Assembly: GCA_018881555.1 (NCBI GenBank)
Contig: JACAXG010000060.1
Coordinates: 4,030,001 to 4,094,000 of the forward strand
DNA from: Amblyornis subalaris
Taxonomy: Eukaryota > Chordata > Aves > Passeriformes > Ptilonorhynchidae
Direction: 5' to 3'
DNA length: 64,000 bases
In this document: positions 35,165 through 48,944 of the stretch, piece by piece
How the letters are laid out: each line of letters begins with the position of its first letter
Numbering within the stretch: the first letter of the stretch is position 1
Translations under genes and position numbers: made by a program
The notes under the pieces: generated by a model
Told to the model about the DNA's origin: nothing
The model's database searches: none
What the model saw: the letters and a program-made list of their open reading frames with translations, nothing else

Positions 35165-37439
35165 TATCAGGTAAGGCTTGGGAGTTTTAATGGAAATTAG
35201 TATGAGCAAGACCGAGGCAAGAGCTATCAACAGTGATTTCTTTATTTTAATAGGACAGGAAATACATTCACTGAAGGGTGGTTTCTATTTTCCATGTCTG
35301 GCAATGGAAACCAAAGAAAATGAAAGCACAGTGAGTCTGTAACAATGAGGGTGTGCATACGGCAAACCACAGGCTTGCTTTGCCATGGGAATGCTCACAA
35401 CTGCTTGGTGTCTGCAATGTTAAGACGTCATGACGAGAAGTGGAAAATTCCAAAAGAAAAGAAGTCTTGTCTTGCAGGGCATTACACCCCAGAGATTACT
35501 TCCTTTTGGAAACTGTGCCTGTTCTTTTTAATATTTCTATAAATTCAGGACCCCAGTGAACCATGTGAGATACACCCTGTGATCTCGCTGCTGCTACTCC
35601 TACCANCAGCTGATGATATTTGTGTGGGAGAGACAGGGAATGTGTGAGAACTGCTCCTCCTGCACCAGCTGTCTGTGCTGCACCCCTGCTGCTGCGCCTA
35701 CCAATGACAGCTCCCTACTCTCCCAGCATTTGGGGAAAAAGATTACTTTTCCTATTTGCCAGCGTTAACTGAAGACTGAGAAAAGAACCCAAAAGTACAC
35801 AGTCCTCTAGCATCATTGCAGCAGAGGTTACTGATATCAGAGGCCTGATCTGAGCTGGGTAAGCTACTTGAAAAGAGCAAGAGAAGTGCTACAGCATGCA
35901 CAACACTATGTATAAAGTTTTTTCCTAACAATTTGAGAAATCACTTTGCTAGAAGAGCCATCATCATAGACTTATCTCATACTGCACCTTTTTCTGGTCT
36001 AGAAATACATGGCTTTGGCCTNTGGACCAGGAGTTCAGGCTGATTGCTGTGGTCGTGTGCAGATGCATCGACAAGAGAAGGAGGCTTTACAGGGTGGAAA
36101 ATGTATGCTCATAGGAGCACTTTGCAAATCTAGACTGAGAGACTGCATATCCTGTTGAACAGTTTTACCTCACAGGAAGAGAAAATACATGGATCTTGCA
36201 TATGAAATGCAAATTTCCAGTTCACATTTGATCTAATGAAATAATAATAATAAAAATTAATCAGGATGTAAAAATACCTTTATGTTTTAAGGAAATACTA
36301 TTAGTCCTCTGAGTCTTCTTTGTGGGTTCACAAGTGATTTTTTGATAGAGGTGTAAACTTTATACTACCATTCTGAATGCTGCACAAACTATTTCCAGGA
36401 GCATACTAAAAGCACCCTTTGCCCCTCAACTGCATGGAGTTAAAAGGGTTCAAACTCTTATAAAGGATAANTATGTTCTATGACAGTTGAAACGTGAGTG
36501 CGAGTATCTGAACATGCCAGATGTCAGCAGACACAAACGAAGGCCAGAACCACACCCACCAGCAATGCCATCTCTACTATATGAATTTCTAGAAACCAAG
36601 GAGAAAGGTAAAGATATGATGATAATTTTACAGTGCTTTACTTGTGCTACTTTACATGTCCTCAGTATCTCAATGTACTAAATACCACATTTCATTTAAA
36701 AACTGGTTCCCTCAATAGAATTTTCAACAACATTCTGGTCATGCTCTTTTTCAATGTAAAAAATTTGTATTAATAATTGTTATTTAGGTTAAAGTTTACT
36801 TTTTTCCTAACCTGTTGCCTTCTTCCTGTGGTGAAGTTGAATAAAGAAGATATGTTAGACTATGGCTAACATTTTGAAATATAAATTTAAAAAGAAATAA
36901 CTTTGAAATTACAGAAGGCATTTCTCCCACTCCTCCCTTCCCTACCTTCCCCACCCACAAAAGAACAACCTGTTTTTGCAATAAAAGGGAAAACATAACA
37001 CTCAAGGACAGGTTAGTATTTGATGGTTTCTAGTTAAAATTAATCAATTCAATAACAATATTTACAAATCAATGTAATTTGACCCATGCAATAAACTGCT
37101 GGAATTCAAGTCGCAGTGATCAAAATCTGTGTACTTGTCTAGTTTAACCAGTTCCTTTTAGATCCATTTGAAGTCAGTTGGTGTATTATCAGTATGCTAC
37201 TTCTTACATTAACTCCCCCAGAAGCCACCTGTATCTTAAATGACCAAATATTTAACCATAGGCAATTAATGCTTGAGCAATAAAGGCAGCAGGTAGATCC
37301 TATCTCAGGAACTTGTCATTAACACAGTAAGGCTTAGCTTTGCCTGGAAGCACTAAGGCACATTGTGTTCTAAACACAGAGAGATGAACGNTCAACTGAT
37401 GACAACCTAAGTTAAATTCTCTGCAATGGAAAGCAATTC

Positions 37440-37800
37440 AAAACAATTTCAACCCAAAGAAAGAGACCAGATCGTCCTGCCTTCATCCATTAGTATAAAT
37501 TCCCAGTGTGAGCTGTCAAAGGATGCCAAGGCCCCTGCACACCGGAGCTCTGTCCTCTGTTCTTGAGAAAAGATAACTCAAACTGGTGCAATGTTGGTAA
37601 ATTTAAGGAGTGTCACCCTGCAGAGGCTGGCTAGTGAAACAGTACATTTACTAGGCATCNGTCAGCTTTGAGCAATAAGCTGCTGGACCTGTCAAATTAA
37701 GGGAGGAGAGAAGCACCACTATTTTGAAAACAGACTAAGGTTTATTCTGATAAAAGATTATGGCTTAAATTAAGCTCTTCCTGCTTAAACAAGGTGTGTG
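37440..37800. other. Unique intronic block, possible regulatory element
   Basis: Repeat-free sequence with ACCTGTCAAATTAAG (E-box-like plus AT core) near 37687 and TTAAATTAAGCTC near 37765, in an otherwise AT-rich intron. Regulatory role is only a possibility. Confidence 0.2.
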
Positions 37801-40800
37801 CAAANGAAAATGGGGATTGAAAAGAGATCTGTGAGGGCATCAGCTGCAACACAAACTTGAAAAACCAGTTTTTAAACACTTCTAAGGGTTCAAAGTAAAT
37901 ATTTAGCTGTAAACAACCCAATTGTTTAGTATTTATATGTTCAGAAAAGTTTATTTACTGAGTTTTATCAGGACTCTGATGTAAAATGATACCTCTCTGT
38001 GGAACAACACTGTTATTTATATTAAGCCAAACCACCACTTATGTAAACTTAAAAAAAAATTAAAAATTGCTTTTACCATTAAGTACCCTACAAATAATAA
38101 CACAGAAGTACTACTGCTAACCAATTTGCAACCATAAGAAAATCTCCTTCAGTTGCAAAAAGATTACATTTCAATTCTTGTTTAATTTTCAGAAATAGTT
38201 GCCTATTAAGAGTCAGAACTCTTAATCACATCCACAACAAAACAGAGCATAAGTGACACTTCTGTGAAAAGGAATTTCACCAGTTAAAAAGTTTAGTCTT
38301 CTCAGCTTATTTGCACGGTTCTGCAATGGACAGCACATTGACACCTGCAAAAAGATTGAAATAACATTACTTCTCTTATTTTAGCCATAACTGCTCAACT
38401 CTGATCTAAATGATTACTGTGCTAGTGACAGTCCACACTACACGTGATATCTACAGAATGTTCACATCAATTCTGAATTATCAGTCATCAGGCTTATCTT
38501 CTGACTGCAGCCCAGCCAGCAGTCATGTCCTTTCTAAAAAAGTGAATGGATTCATCTGGATTTTAATATTTACTCTCTTAAATACTTGCTCATGTTTTTG
38601 GTGACATACTTATCCTTGAACATCCTCACCTTTCCATCACATAGACAATATTGAATTTATTTGGTAGGAAAATATATTCTTTTTGTTTGAGACTCTGAAA
38701 ATTCTTGTGGTCTGATTTTTTTCCTTTTTTTTCATACAATAGTTAAATGTTGTGGAATTATGAGAAGGCAAAGTATTAGACACTCCACCTGCCCTGCAAC
38801 TAATAAAGTTTGTCACCCATCAGGGTGACAGCAGGAGTCCAACAGACTCCTGGTACACCTGCACCATGAATGGATGGGCTCCTGCCTGTGCTGTGTCACT
38901 GGCATCTGAAGTGGTTCAGTAATTATTAGAACTTTCTTCCCCATGGCTGTAGAGACGTCTCCCTCTCACATGGGCGCCCTAATAATGTGATGTCACGTTA
39001 AAGTTTCCTCCATTTCAGCACTCTGGAGTGCCTTCCCCATCCTCCCTGCTGTCTATTTAAAACAATGAGCAGTAATGTATTGCTCTCCCAGACTCCTACA
39101 CCTCTGTCAATTGTGGCTGAAATTGGCCAACACATTCAAATGTTATTAGAGGACACGGAAAAAATGAAAAAAGCATGCAAAAGGTCACTTCAAGTACCAT
39201 TGTAAGCCTTCAAACATCAAACTTCTTCCACTCCTTTACTTTCTGACACTCACTGTATATTTCTGTATTCTACTCTACATTGACTAGCTCCTTTACCAAA
39301 ATCTTTAAAATGAGGGTCTTCATTTGCTGTTACCTCATCTTGACCATACTCCTGATCTAAAGTCCTTATCCACACCTTAACCCAGTGCTATCCCTTTGTT
39401 TAATCATAGGACTGGTCCATGGAACAAAGTTTTAGGAGTAAAAATTCTGCCACCAACAGAACTACCCAGCAGAGTGTGCTTGGCTGCCTTTGGTAATGCA
39501 GTGTGTCCTTCCACAGCCTCAGACTAGTTGGCAAACGACAGCTGGTTAGGCCTGCAACTGCTCAGTTCACTGCTACAACTGTCTCAGGCTAAATTAGCCA
39601 AGCTTAAAAATTAGTTTTCTTTTTTTTCCTCCCCAGATTCAGAGTAGAAGTTCAAGACCAATTCAATCGTCCTAATGTAGGACCACCCCTTCTTTTAAGC
39701 TCTTTGAATTTATACTTTTTAAGGGCCTGATTTATTTCCCACTGAAACCAACAGAAAGATCAGTGAATTTCCAAAGAATTCGATTAGGCAAAATTTAATA
39801 TGTTTGAAGCACTGCAGCTTCCAGAAACATTATGACAACTGTTATTAATGTTACAAGCTCTTCAAATAAAACCATCATCGAACCAAGATGGTTAGGATAG
39901 AGAATTCCAGTAGAGCAAATATTGTTTGCCAGTGCAATACGGTTTTGTTGGTTTTTTTTTTTTCTTCTTGGGTTCCTTTGTATTGCAAAGCAGCTGCACA
40001 GTAAGACTGTTGATACTGCGGTTCACCCTTTGAAGTGATATGGTCCACGGTAAACAGTTCTGGCTAAGGAATTTTCTAAGTGTTAAGTCCACAAGTTGAG
40101 GAAGAAAAGAAGAACTTGCCTGCTTCTATTTCACGCCAATCCCAAGCTCCAAGACAAATCAAGCCATGAGTCACACAAAAGCATCTCAGCTGACCTGTGA
40201 AGGGAACTGACAACTTGCAACCCGTGATCAGGTATGTTCAAGATATCAGAAATGAATTTGTAACTAAGCTGCAATAGAGTATCCACTTCCAGAACACCTA
40301 TTCCTTTCGAAATGGAAAACTGCCATACACAATTTTTGGCACAAGAACACCAACCCCATGTTGTGTATTAGATGAATACATACAGAGAAATTAGAGAATC
40401 CTTGTTTGGTGCACACAGCTGTTGCATAAAGATGGTCTTCTGAGCTATTCAAGAACTGACTACAAACAGAGGTTTTAAAGCAAATAAAATTACCTACATA
40501 TAGTATTCTACATTTTCTTGTATTGGCACTATGTCAGACCAAACTAAAAATAAATAGGGAAAGAGTTTACATAAGAGGAACTTGGGCATCTTTAAAGATG
40601 TATTTAACACAGAGAAGAATGCTGTTTAGAAAAAAATGCATGCTCTGCAATAAGCCAAGCTTTGGGATCTCAGCCTTTCAGACAGCATTGGACTCTGCAG
40701 GCACGTTGCTGATAACATTCCAGCCTCAGGAATTGATCCACGGCCATTTTAAAACAAAGGGTACCTATTTTGTTGGTTTGGGGTTTTTTTTATGCAGAAG

Positions 40801-42129
40801 GTGCTGTGCCAAAATAAACTTCCCGCAGAACCATTACACTTTCAGCCTTCTGTAATTGAAAAATATTATTTACCATTGTTTCTAGCCTGAAGTATTTCTC
40901 TGTTGCACTGAAGCCTCACGGTACAAACAGAATTGTATAATTTTGCCAGAAAGTTAAAAACACTGAGGAGGTTGAGGGATGGATTTTTAAAAGTGTATTG
41001 GCATAGCTCTGCTTTTATTACATTCAAAAGTAAAGCTCTCATTGACCTTACTAGGAACTTGCAGAACTTAAGTCCCAGCATAGAAACAATTTTTCCCAAG
41101 ATATGTGTTTGTGTATTCGATACACAGAGAGTAAATAGAAAACTATTGCTAAATAGGCAAAGATACTTAGGTATGCAGTATCTGTCCTTGCTAAACCAAA
41201 TACATATATAGCTTTGTATTTGGCAAGGAACTGAATGTCTCTTCTTTTAAATCTATCAGGGTAACATATAGTAGCCTAGATGAATGTAATATACCTTTTT
41301 AGTTAACGTGCATAGTGCTGGTGTGACACTAGACATGCTCATGAGATTACTAAACAATTAATTAAATCTCTCCATAAATCACTAACTTTCTTTGGAAGTA
41401 ATACACAACCACCTTTACACATCTGGTGTTTATTGTCCCTGTGCGTTGTTTCCTCACTTATAACACTGGGATTAGAATTGTCTTAACAAGTCATGATGTC
41501 TTGAGATGCTAAAAAACAATGCTGGTAAGGGATATTATAATATACTTTCATCGCTCTTCTCTTAACACAGCTTCATTTCTTTATAAAAATTTCCTTCAAC
41601 CACATCTCAGCTATTGCTCAGTGAACATCAAATGAAATAACCCCAAAATAAAGGTGACAGGGAGGAGAATACATGTAGGACATCAATATTAATGTATTCA
41701 AAGTTCACATTTATACAGCACTTTTGGCTAAAAAACTTCAATTATTGAGACTAGTGGTGCATGAGTGTTACAAGCAAGAACTAAAATACAAGAAAGAACT
41801 GAAGAATTTGACCGAAGTCATAGAGGAAGCAACAGATAGGAACTGGACACTGTCTTGACTTTTAACCTCTGGACAATGACTGCGTCAATCAAGAACACAC
41901 TTGAAAAGAAAGGGAACAAATCAGTTCTTGGTCAGCCTTGCTGTTTCTGATATCTTCCAGATGAACATTTCTACTCCAGAAATTTGAACACCTCCAGTAC
42001 ATCCACCAAAGCACTGTAACCATATGCCTGTAAACCTGTAAGTGGCTCGTTTCAGACAACATTTTGCTTCTCTGGAGTTGCACGGAGCCATCTGCTTCTG
42101 CAGGGGAAGGCCAGACAGATGTGCAGCTT

Positions 42130-42330
42130 GCACTCCCGCTCAGGCGTGACGGAGGCGCGCAGGCAGGTCCAGGCGGCCCCCAGCAGATGACAGGCAGGTG
42201 CACGCGTGCCACCGCTTCCTGACGGCACGCTCCACTCCCTCCTGGCTCCAGCCCCTGCACGTCACCTGCCCGGGGGGACACAGCTCAGCCCCTAAAGGCA
42301 GTGGGGAGCAACCCCACCTACNCCATGCAA
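42130..42330. other. Intronic CpG-dense patch
   Basis: About 13 CpG occur within roughly 145 bases (42136-42280), including GGCGCGCAGG and CACGCGTGCC, against a CpG-poor intron. Too short for a classical CpG island. It might be an alternative promoter, an enhancer or a GC-rich insertion. No TATA box or exon is evident next to it. Confidence 0.5.
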
Positions 42331-42969
42331 ACACCACCTCCAGCCCTCCTGTACTGCTTGCTCCTTCTAGCATACACCATGCAAGGAAGTGAAAACTATT
42401 TAACTCAGAAGTAAATGTACACTTTGACCAACACACACTTGGCAGGAAAATGTCAGTTGATACCAGAAATATTTATTTTCCCCTCTCCGTAATAAGTTAT
42501 CTNTGACTTTTTCAAAGCTGTCAGTTTGCTTATTATTTTGGGAGAGCTTTATTACCCTCACTACTAATAACTATGTTTCACTTCCTGCTATATTATTTGG
42601 CATGGATTAAAAATTAACAGTAATTTTGTTATCTGAAATTCCAGAGTGTCTTTTACCTTAAGTGTCCTGAAATATTCTTTATGCTATATACAGTCTAAAA
42701 GCAATTTATAACTGAAATATTGCTGCTATTTCCATGTTGTTGAAACCTTGTTAATACTGAGCTACAGGACAGTAAAGGGGAAAACTCACAGAAAAGCAGA
42801 GCAAACTTACAAAGTTATGCAGAAAAATGCAAGATCATCTTCCACAAAGGAATCGAAGTCCTCTTTTTAAGGCCCTTGCTCAAAATCTTGCTCAAGATTT
42901 TCTCCCTGGGCAAACTGCATCCAACTAAATGAATGCATTTTTCTCACAATGTAGAAGAGATGACCTACA

Positions 42970-43312
42970 ACTCAACTCTCTACAATTACCTGAAAGGAGG
43001 CTGTAGTGAGGTGGGGGTTGGTCTCTTCTGCCATGTCTCAGGGGAAAGGATGAGACAAAGTGGCTTTAAACTTGCACCAGAGGGGCTACAGTTTAGATTT
43101 CAGAAAATTTTTTTTCATTGCAAGAGTGGTTAGGCACTAGAATAAGCTGCCGAGGGAGGTGGTGAAGTCATGATCTCTGGAAGTGNTCAAAAGACATCTG
43201 AAGGTGGCACTTGGGGATGTTTTTTGGGGGTGAATATGGTGGTGCTGGGTTGATGGTTGGACTCAATGATCTTGGAGGGCTCTTCCAACCTTGATGATTC
43301 TGTGATTCTGTG
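42970..43312 (+). mobile_element. CR1 LINE 3' fragment
   Basis: Starts around CTACAATTACCTGAAAGGAG, continues through AATAAGCTGCCGAGGGAGGT and TGGTTGGACTCAATGATCTT, and ends in CTTCCAACCTTGATGATTCT followed by the GTGATTCTGT tail at 43312. Sense orientation on plus, so antisense to FAM120B. About 340 bases of the 3' region without the reverse transcriptase core. Confidence 0.95.
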
Positions 43313-44800
43313 GCCTAGTTATACTGTGGTTTGTATTTGTGCCAATGATATAGAACAGAATTCACACAGTTATGTGAATTCTGATACTGGAGCTTACGTC
43401 AACTGCAAAAAATGTTCAGTGAAGTAGACTCTAATAATACTAATAAATATACCAAACTGGGTCAAGAAGAAAATGGTGGGAGCGGGGCAGAACACCAACT
43501 TGCAACACCAGTCTGCAAGTTGAATAAGTTAGTTTAGCCCAAGATTTTCTTTTTATGTTTATGAACCAACAGCAGCAAANCAAAGGTAGAGCCAGTTGTC
43601 AGTGGACTAAGAAAACTTTCTTCAGAACTTGAAAAGATTCTCATGAAAANAGCAACAAATTTAGAGGTGGGCCTTTCAAAAGTGCTGTAAGCAGTGAGTA
43701 ACTTCAGCTCCTGACATATAATTGTAGTTGCACTAATGCTTGGCCTGTGTAAGTGGACCAGAACTGTTCTATTTGGACTAGTTCATTTAAGACTATCTTG
43801 AGTATATGAGAAGAAAGTTATATTTCTAAGTTTGAATAGGGACTGGACCAATCCCAACTTGAAATCACATCACATACTGCTGCATTTTTGTTCCAGATTA
43901 GCCCAGAACACTGAGAAAACCTAAAGACTGCAGATGAGAGAATGGGATGTGAAGCAATGCCAAGACCAGCAAATCACCTCAATCCCCCTTCATTCACCAC
44001 CCCCTGCCAGCTACAATCTTGCCTTTAATTTTANAAATACTTTTGACAGATGCAAATTTTGAGGGAATATAAACCCTGATTCAGTAAAACATCTCGGAAT
44101 ACACTCAAATTCCATTTTAGTTAATACTAATGTACATCACAGAAGCAGGTACTCTGTATATAAGAGGGGTTTATCCATAAGATCTTTACAATATTCTTAC
44201 TTGCACTTTATGTTTTTCTCAATCCAATTAGACTTCAAGGTAATATTTACTAGGAAACAGTCACACAGACACAATAAACATACACTCCCTGCGGAAGAAA
44301 AGGATTTTTTTCAACAATCATATTTTGAAAAATACAGATAGCTTACAAAGGCTGTTTGGCGTCTGTTTGAAAAGTATCACACATTATGGTGCTGACAAAC
44401 ACAGTTTGGCTTGCCAAATAGATCAGGAGATTGAAATCATCAAATGTTCAGAATCGGGGTATTATTTATGCTTTTCTGTCTGCATGGCACAGAAGGAAAA
44501 AATACAGAATAGATGTAGCAATGTCGTTCTTTAAATCTGAGGGATCCTAACGAAGATACCTACACCACTGCCTACGACTCTAAAACATACTGCTGTTTTA
44601 AATGGATGTGGCTAAGCATCCCTCAGGAAAATACTCAGAGAAAAATACCTCGTGTAATATTTGTATAATACAAGGTAATCAAGGTAATTTTGCTTCCATG
44701 ACACCGTACAATGAAAAATACTCAAAGGCTCTGTGCAACTAAAATTCTTGCTAAAGCTATTTCCATCTTTCAAGCTAGTTAACTAGTTTGCTGAGTATTT

Positions 44801-44824
44801 ATTATTATTATTATTACTATTATT
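44801..44824. repeat. ATT trinucleotide microsatellite
   Basis: About eight ATT units with one interruption (ACT). Likely length-variable. Confidence 0.85.
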
Positions 44825-47800
44825 CCAAAAGCTAATTAAATACTACCTAATACATATTTTGTGGCAGTTCATTTGCAATCGAGTTGCAAAGACTCTCTGA
44901 AGCTTATAATTTCAGATCTAAAATGATTGTGCTCATTTTGTACCAGTAAGACTTTTAAATAAAGAAAAGTACTTAAAAAATTGAAGGCATATACTTCAGT
45001 GCTTGACTGTCTTACACCTCATATGCAGCCAAANTGCTCCTTTTACAAGTGGTACAAAAGATGTAATTACTCTAAAGCAGATATTCCAGCATAATGGGAC
45101 ATTTTACAGCAAAGCTATNAAGAGTTTGCAAATGCCATAAATTCCAGCAGTGATGTGTATGTCCACCCACACATCTGCTATTAACTTTGATTTCCTATTT
45201 CCTGACATAAATTTCACTTTTAAAATAATTTAACGGGACCCAAAATTCATCTACCAATTTCCAGATTGTATTTCCTTTTTAACCAAATTTTTCCATCTCA
45301 TCTTTGGCCACAACTTTCAGAAAAGATGTGACTCATAGCTTTCCACCTCCAATACAAATTTTTCATATATTCACATCTTTAGAGACATCCTAGAAAAAAT
45401 GTACTTGTGTTTATAAGTCATTATGGTTTTTCCTGTTTGGGCAGTATTTTACAGGCATTACTGGGGAAAGCTGACNTGTAATTGCACTTGTAAACAACCA
45501 GAGCCAGCACAATATAAGAAACAAGACTGGAAGCACCACTGCTGGTGCCTCTTTTTCTCTGCAATGGCCTCAAAGTTAGACTGATGTCTCACTGGGCATT
45601 TTGCCAACACCACACACCAGATTAAAATAGAAAGAAGGGAAATAGACAACCTGGGGTCCAAAATTTAATTCTGACCTTATGTATAAGCTCTATGGGAGGC
45701 TTGGGCAAAGTAGAATGTTAATCTACCATATAAGGGGGCAGCACAAGAAAACTAGAAAAAATCTAACCAGAAAAATGTCTTTTCTATCGTGTGCACATTT
45801 TGGTATTTTGAAACCATCGATCTTGAAAAATAATCAAATCTTCATGTATAAACATTATGTTATTCTCAGAAAGTAATATTTAATGTACAATGTAGTTACA
45901 TGTCCACAGCCCACTTTCTTTCAGCATGAGATAAACTATATTTTTTACGGCTTTAACCCACTTTATTCAAACCATAGACATTTCTGTTTCATAGATTTGT
46001 GGGTTTATGGATCTCATTAACTATGAAATATGGACAGCATACTAGAAAGTAGATTTGAAAGCGAAGGCTGAAAGGCTCTCTTCATTTCATCAGAACAGGC
46101 TCTATTTATATTTTCTCTCATATTTCATAGTGGAAGTTAAACATTCTTCTGCTAAAACATATTTACTAATGGACTCCTGTACAGAAAAAGAGAATTTTTT
46201 TTTTCAAATTAGTGTTCTTCACAGAACAGCTTAAAGAAATAAACATTTTTTCCTACATTTAAATAATACTATAGCATTAAGTCCAAACTGGCAAATGAGC
46301 AAATATCTTCATAAAATTTTGCAGATGCTGACTAATTTTACCATACCTTCCTTGAAAGCTTTGTTATTAAGTTGTTTCTAGGGATCACTTTAAANCTTCA
46401 ATGGAGAATAAAAAGTACAGTAAACAGATTAAACTCTGTTCCCGATTTCCTGCTATAAACCCCATTNGTTAATTAACTATGTACTAGTGTAATTCATTGC
46501 ACTTGGATTCTTTGATTTTAAACACAAATATCTAGACAATTAAGCTGTTAAATACCTACTGATACCCTATTTACTATTAAAATAACAACTATATTGAATA
46601 TAACTCAATTTTGTAAAAGGACTACATAAACATAATAATGAGTAAAAACAGTTTAAGCTATTCTGAGATGGCATCTTGAAAATTAGATGCTTGAATGACA
46701 ATGCTCAGCAAGCTTGCTTTACTGACCNTTAGTCTCAGAATATTTGTTTAAGATATTCTATTTATTTAGTCTCCTGCCCTCTCAAGAGAAAATTCCCAGG
46801 ACATTATTAAGTTCTTTTTCTTGATATAGCTTGACAAGACACAGATACATGAGCAACTGAGAAACAGCAACTTTTTTCCACAGGGAAATTCAGGTCATCA
46901 AAACACAGGAAAAGAGCTTAATTTGAAGGCAATGAGGGAAAATTTTGAAACTGTTATTTATCTATTCACAACTTCAGAAGATAAAGAGACCAAAATCCTT
47001 CCTCACTATTCCCTTCAGAGGGATTTATTCTGGTTCAAACTATTACNAAAGGCACTATCGTGAGTTTTAATAGAATAAGACAAGGAACCGATCTACAAAG
47101 TAGCCTGATACAAAAAATTGAAACTACATTCTATGACTNTTCTGTTGTTTTTTAGCACAGCAGAAGGCACTATGGGACAGTGCACGAAGAGCCTATATAA
47201 GCAGCAGAGTGACAGAACTTTGGAAAGGACTTTCCAATAGCACACTGAACTCAATTACAACAATACGCTGCCCACTTTGTAGAGTGATACATGGCACAGA
47301 GTAAGACCAGCTTCACATTTCACACACTTCTGTGTCCACAACTGATCTTTCATAAGCTTTGTCAGAAAGTAACAAAATTTTGTGGACAACTTAAAATCAG
47401 TACAATGCTGATAGGTAGCATACATTGATTAACACTGCATGTCTGGATGCAACACTCAGATTTGTATTTTCAAAGATCCACAACACAAATGAATCACACA
47501 AAGACCTCTAATTCAAGCAGAATAAACTTCGAAGCACTTTGGAAACCTATGTAATAATCCGTGGAAGTGCATCCACAAACAAATTGCTTCAAGACTTCCT
47601 GCTTAGGCTTGGTTTCCTTTATGCTTTTGCTGAATGACTGCCACACAGACTTGATAAAGTCCTGATCTTCCCANTGTCGAGTGCAACACTATGCGCAATA
47701 ATGTATTTGAGAGAAATAAATGCTACATTTTTGCTGTTTTCCATATTGCCTTCATTTCATTGCTTTCTTTTTTCAGTAAGATCTAACACTTCATCAGCTG

Positions 47801-48851
47801 CAGAACAAATTTGTGATGAATTCAAAAGAAATAATAGGAGTCTGGGCTTTATCTGTTATAAGGAATCAAATAATGAAACCGTAATCACACTGGTTTTATT
47901 ATTTTGGTACCTGTGCATTAGAAACAAATGGATAGTAACAGGAGTGTTACCTTGAGATCAACAAAAAGTACTTTTAAAATTCTCACGTGGACTGTTCAAA
48001 GGAACAGAGAATTTACTGGAAATATAANCAAGATTCACAGAATAAAGATATTTTAAGGTTCTAACCATTTCTAACCTTTTACCACTCACTTTTACATAAA
48101 CTCACAACTCAAATAGCCATTGACATGTGGAGTCTGTGCTGTACACTCCTAATACTTTGAAAATNATTTCAAGCTATGAAATTGAAAATACCCTTGTATA
48201 ATTTCATACGCAGGAAGAACTATTTAAATGTTTCTACTGCAGTAATAATCTAGGAACCTTCAATCCACATGTGGAAAGGCAGAAGATAAGAAAGGAAAAA
48301 ANCAGATTTGCACGGAGTATACATAAAATATTTAAAAGAACTCCTGAATGATTATAGAACAGTGTAATCCAAATGGTTTTCACTGCAGTGAGTCACATTA
48401 GGTAGCATTTTTTCTGGTTAGGTTTATACTGTTTACATTCTCCCTCACATAGTAATACTAAAATTTAACTTAATGTAGTGATTTTCATACAACCTATGTC
48501 CCAAAACACAATCCTCCTCAGTAAAAAAGAAAGAAGCAATGTTGTAAGACAGGGTTCCCCATTACCAGTTTTCATCAGATGGAAGTTTGGAAGCCCAGGA
48601 AGGAAGAAATCTGAGGCTAATTTGCTCACCCTAGGACTGCAACCACTAGAAAATGTCCCTTCTATTTTAATTTTTTGCATGATTAACAAATATAAGTATT
48701 CACATGAAATGTAGCACATTAAAGCCTATATATTTACCATGACCCTTTGTTCCCATATCAGTAAAAAATTAATATAGAGTGATTTTCCCCAAAAATATTT
48801 ATCACAAGTCACCAGGAGTATTTTATGCTGCACAATTATTCCAGTCCATAC

Positions 48852-48944
48852 CTGCAGGCCTGTCAGTTGAGCTGCTGACTTCCCTTTGAGGCAGAGAATG
48901 AGCGCCACAAATGCATTTAAATCCTCCAGAGAGAGGCTACTGAC
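48852..48944 (-). CDS. FAM120B: FAM120B internal exon
   Basis: 93 bases, 31 codons, phase 0-0, bounded by acceptor CATCTGTTTTAG and donor CTGCAG|GTATGG. It encodes VSSLSLEDLNAFVALILCLK and then GKSAAQLTGLQ. FAM120A carries VDTLCLEDLHAFIAQALCL..GKS..QLVNLQ at the same place, directly after a conserved CCLL..YL segment and before the RAVQLGS block, which are exactly the neighbouring exons here. The segment looks helical and part of the folded middle domain. Being symmetric and in phase 0, its loss would keep the frame. The overlapping open frame 48726-48908 is partly this exon and partly intron. Confidence 0.92.

Larger units (their letters stand above)
32452..48851 (-). other. FAM120B: FAM120B intron (16.4 kb)
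   Basis: The largest intron in the window. It contains CR1 fragments at 34438-34531 and 42970-43312, a GT/G-rich tract at 35127-35164, a CpG-dense patch at 42130-42330, an ATT microsatellite at 44801-44824 and a TATATAA word at 47194-47200. No FAM120-like exon and no nested gene was recognised in either strand. Confidence 0.6.

Noticed and set aside
41889..42281. 130-codon minus frame
   Set aside because: Created by the CpG-dense patch, with no homology or splice phase compatible with the flanking exons.
47194..47200. TATATAA word with GC flank on plus
   Set aside because: A single TATA-like match in an intron without an initiator, exon or transcript evidence is expected by chance in AT-rich DNA.
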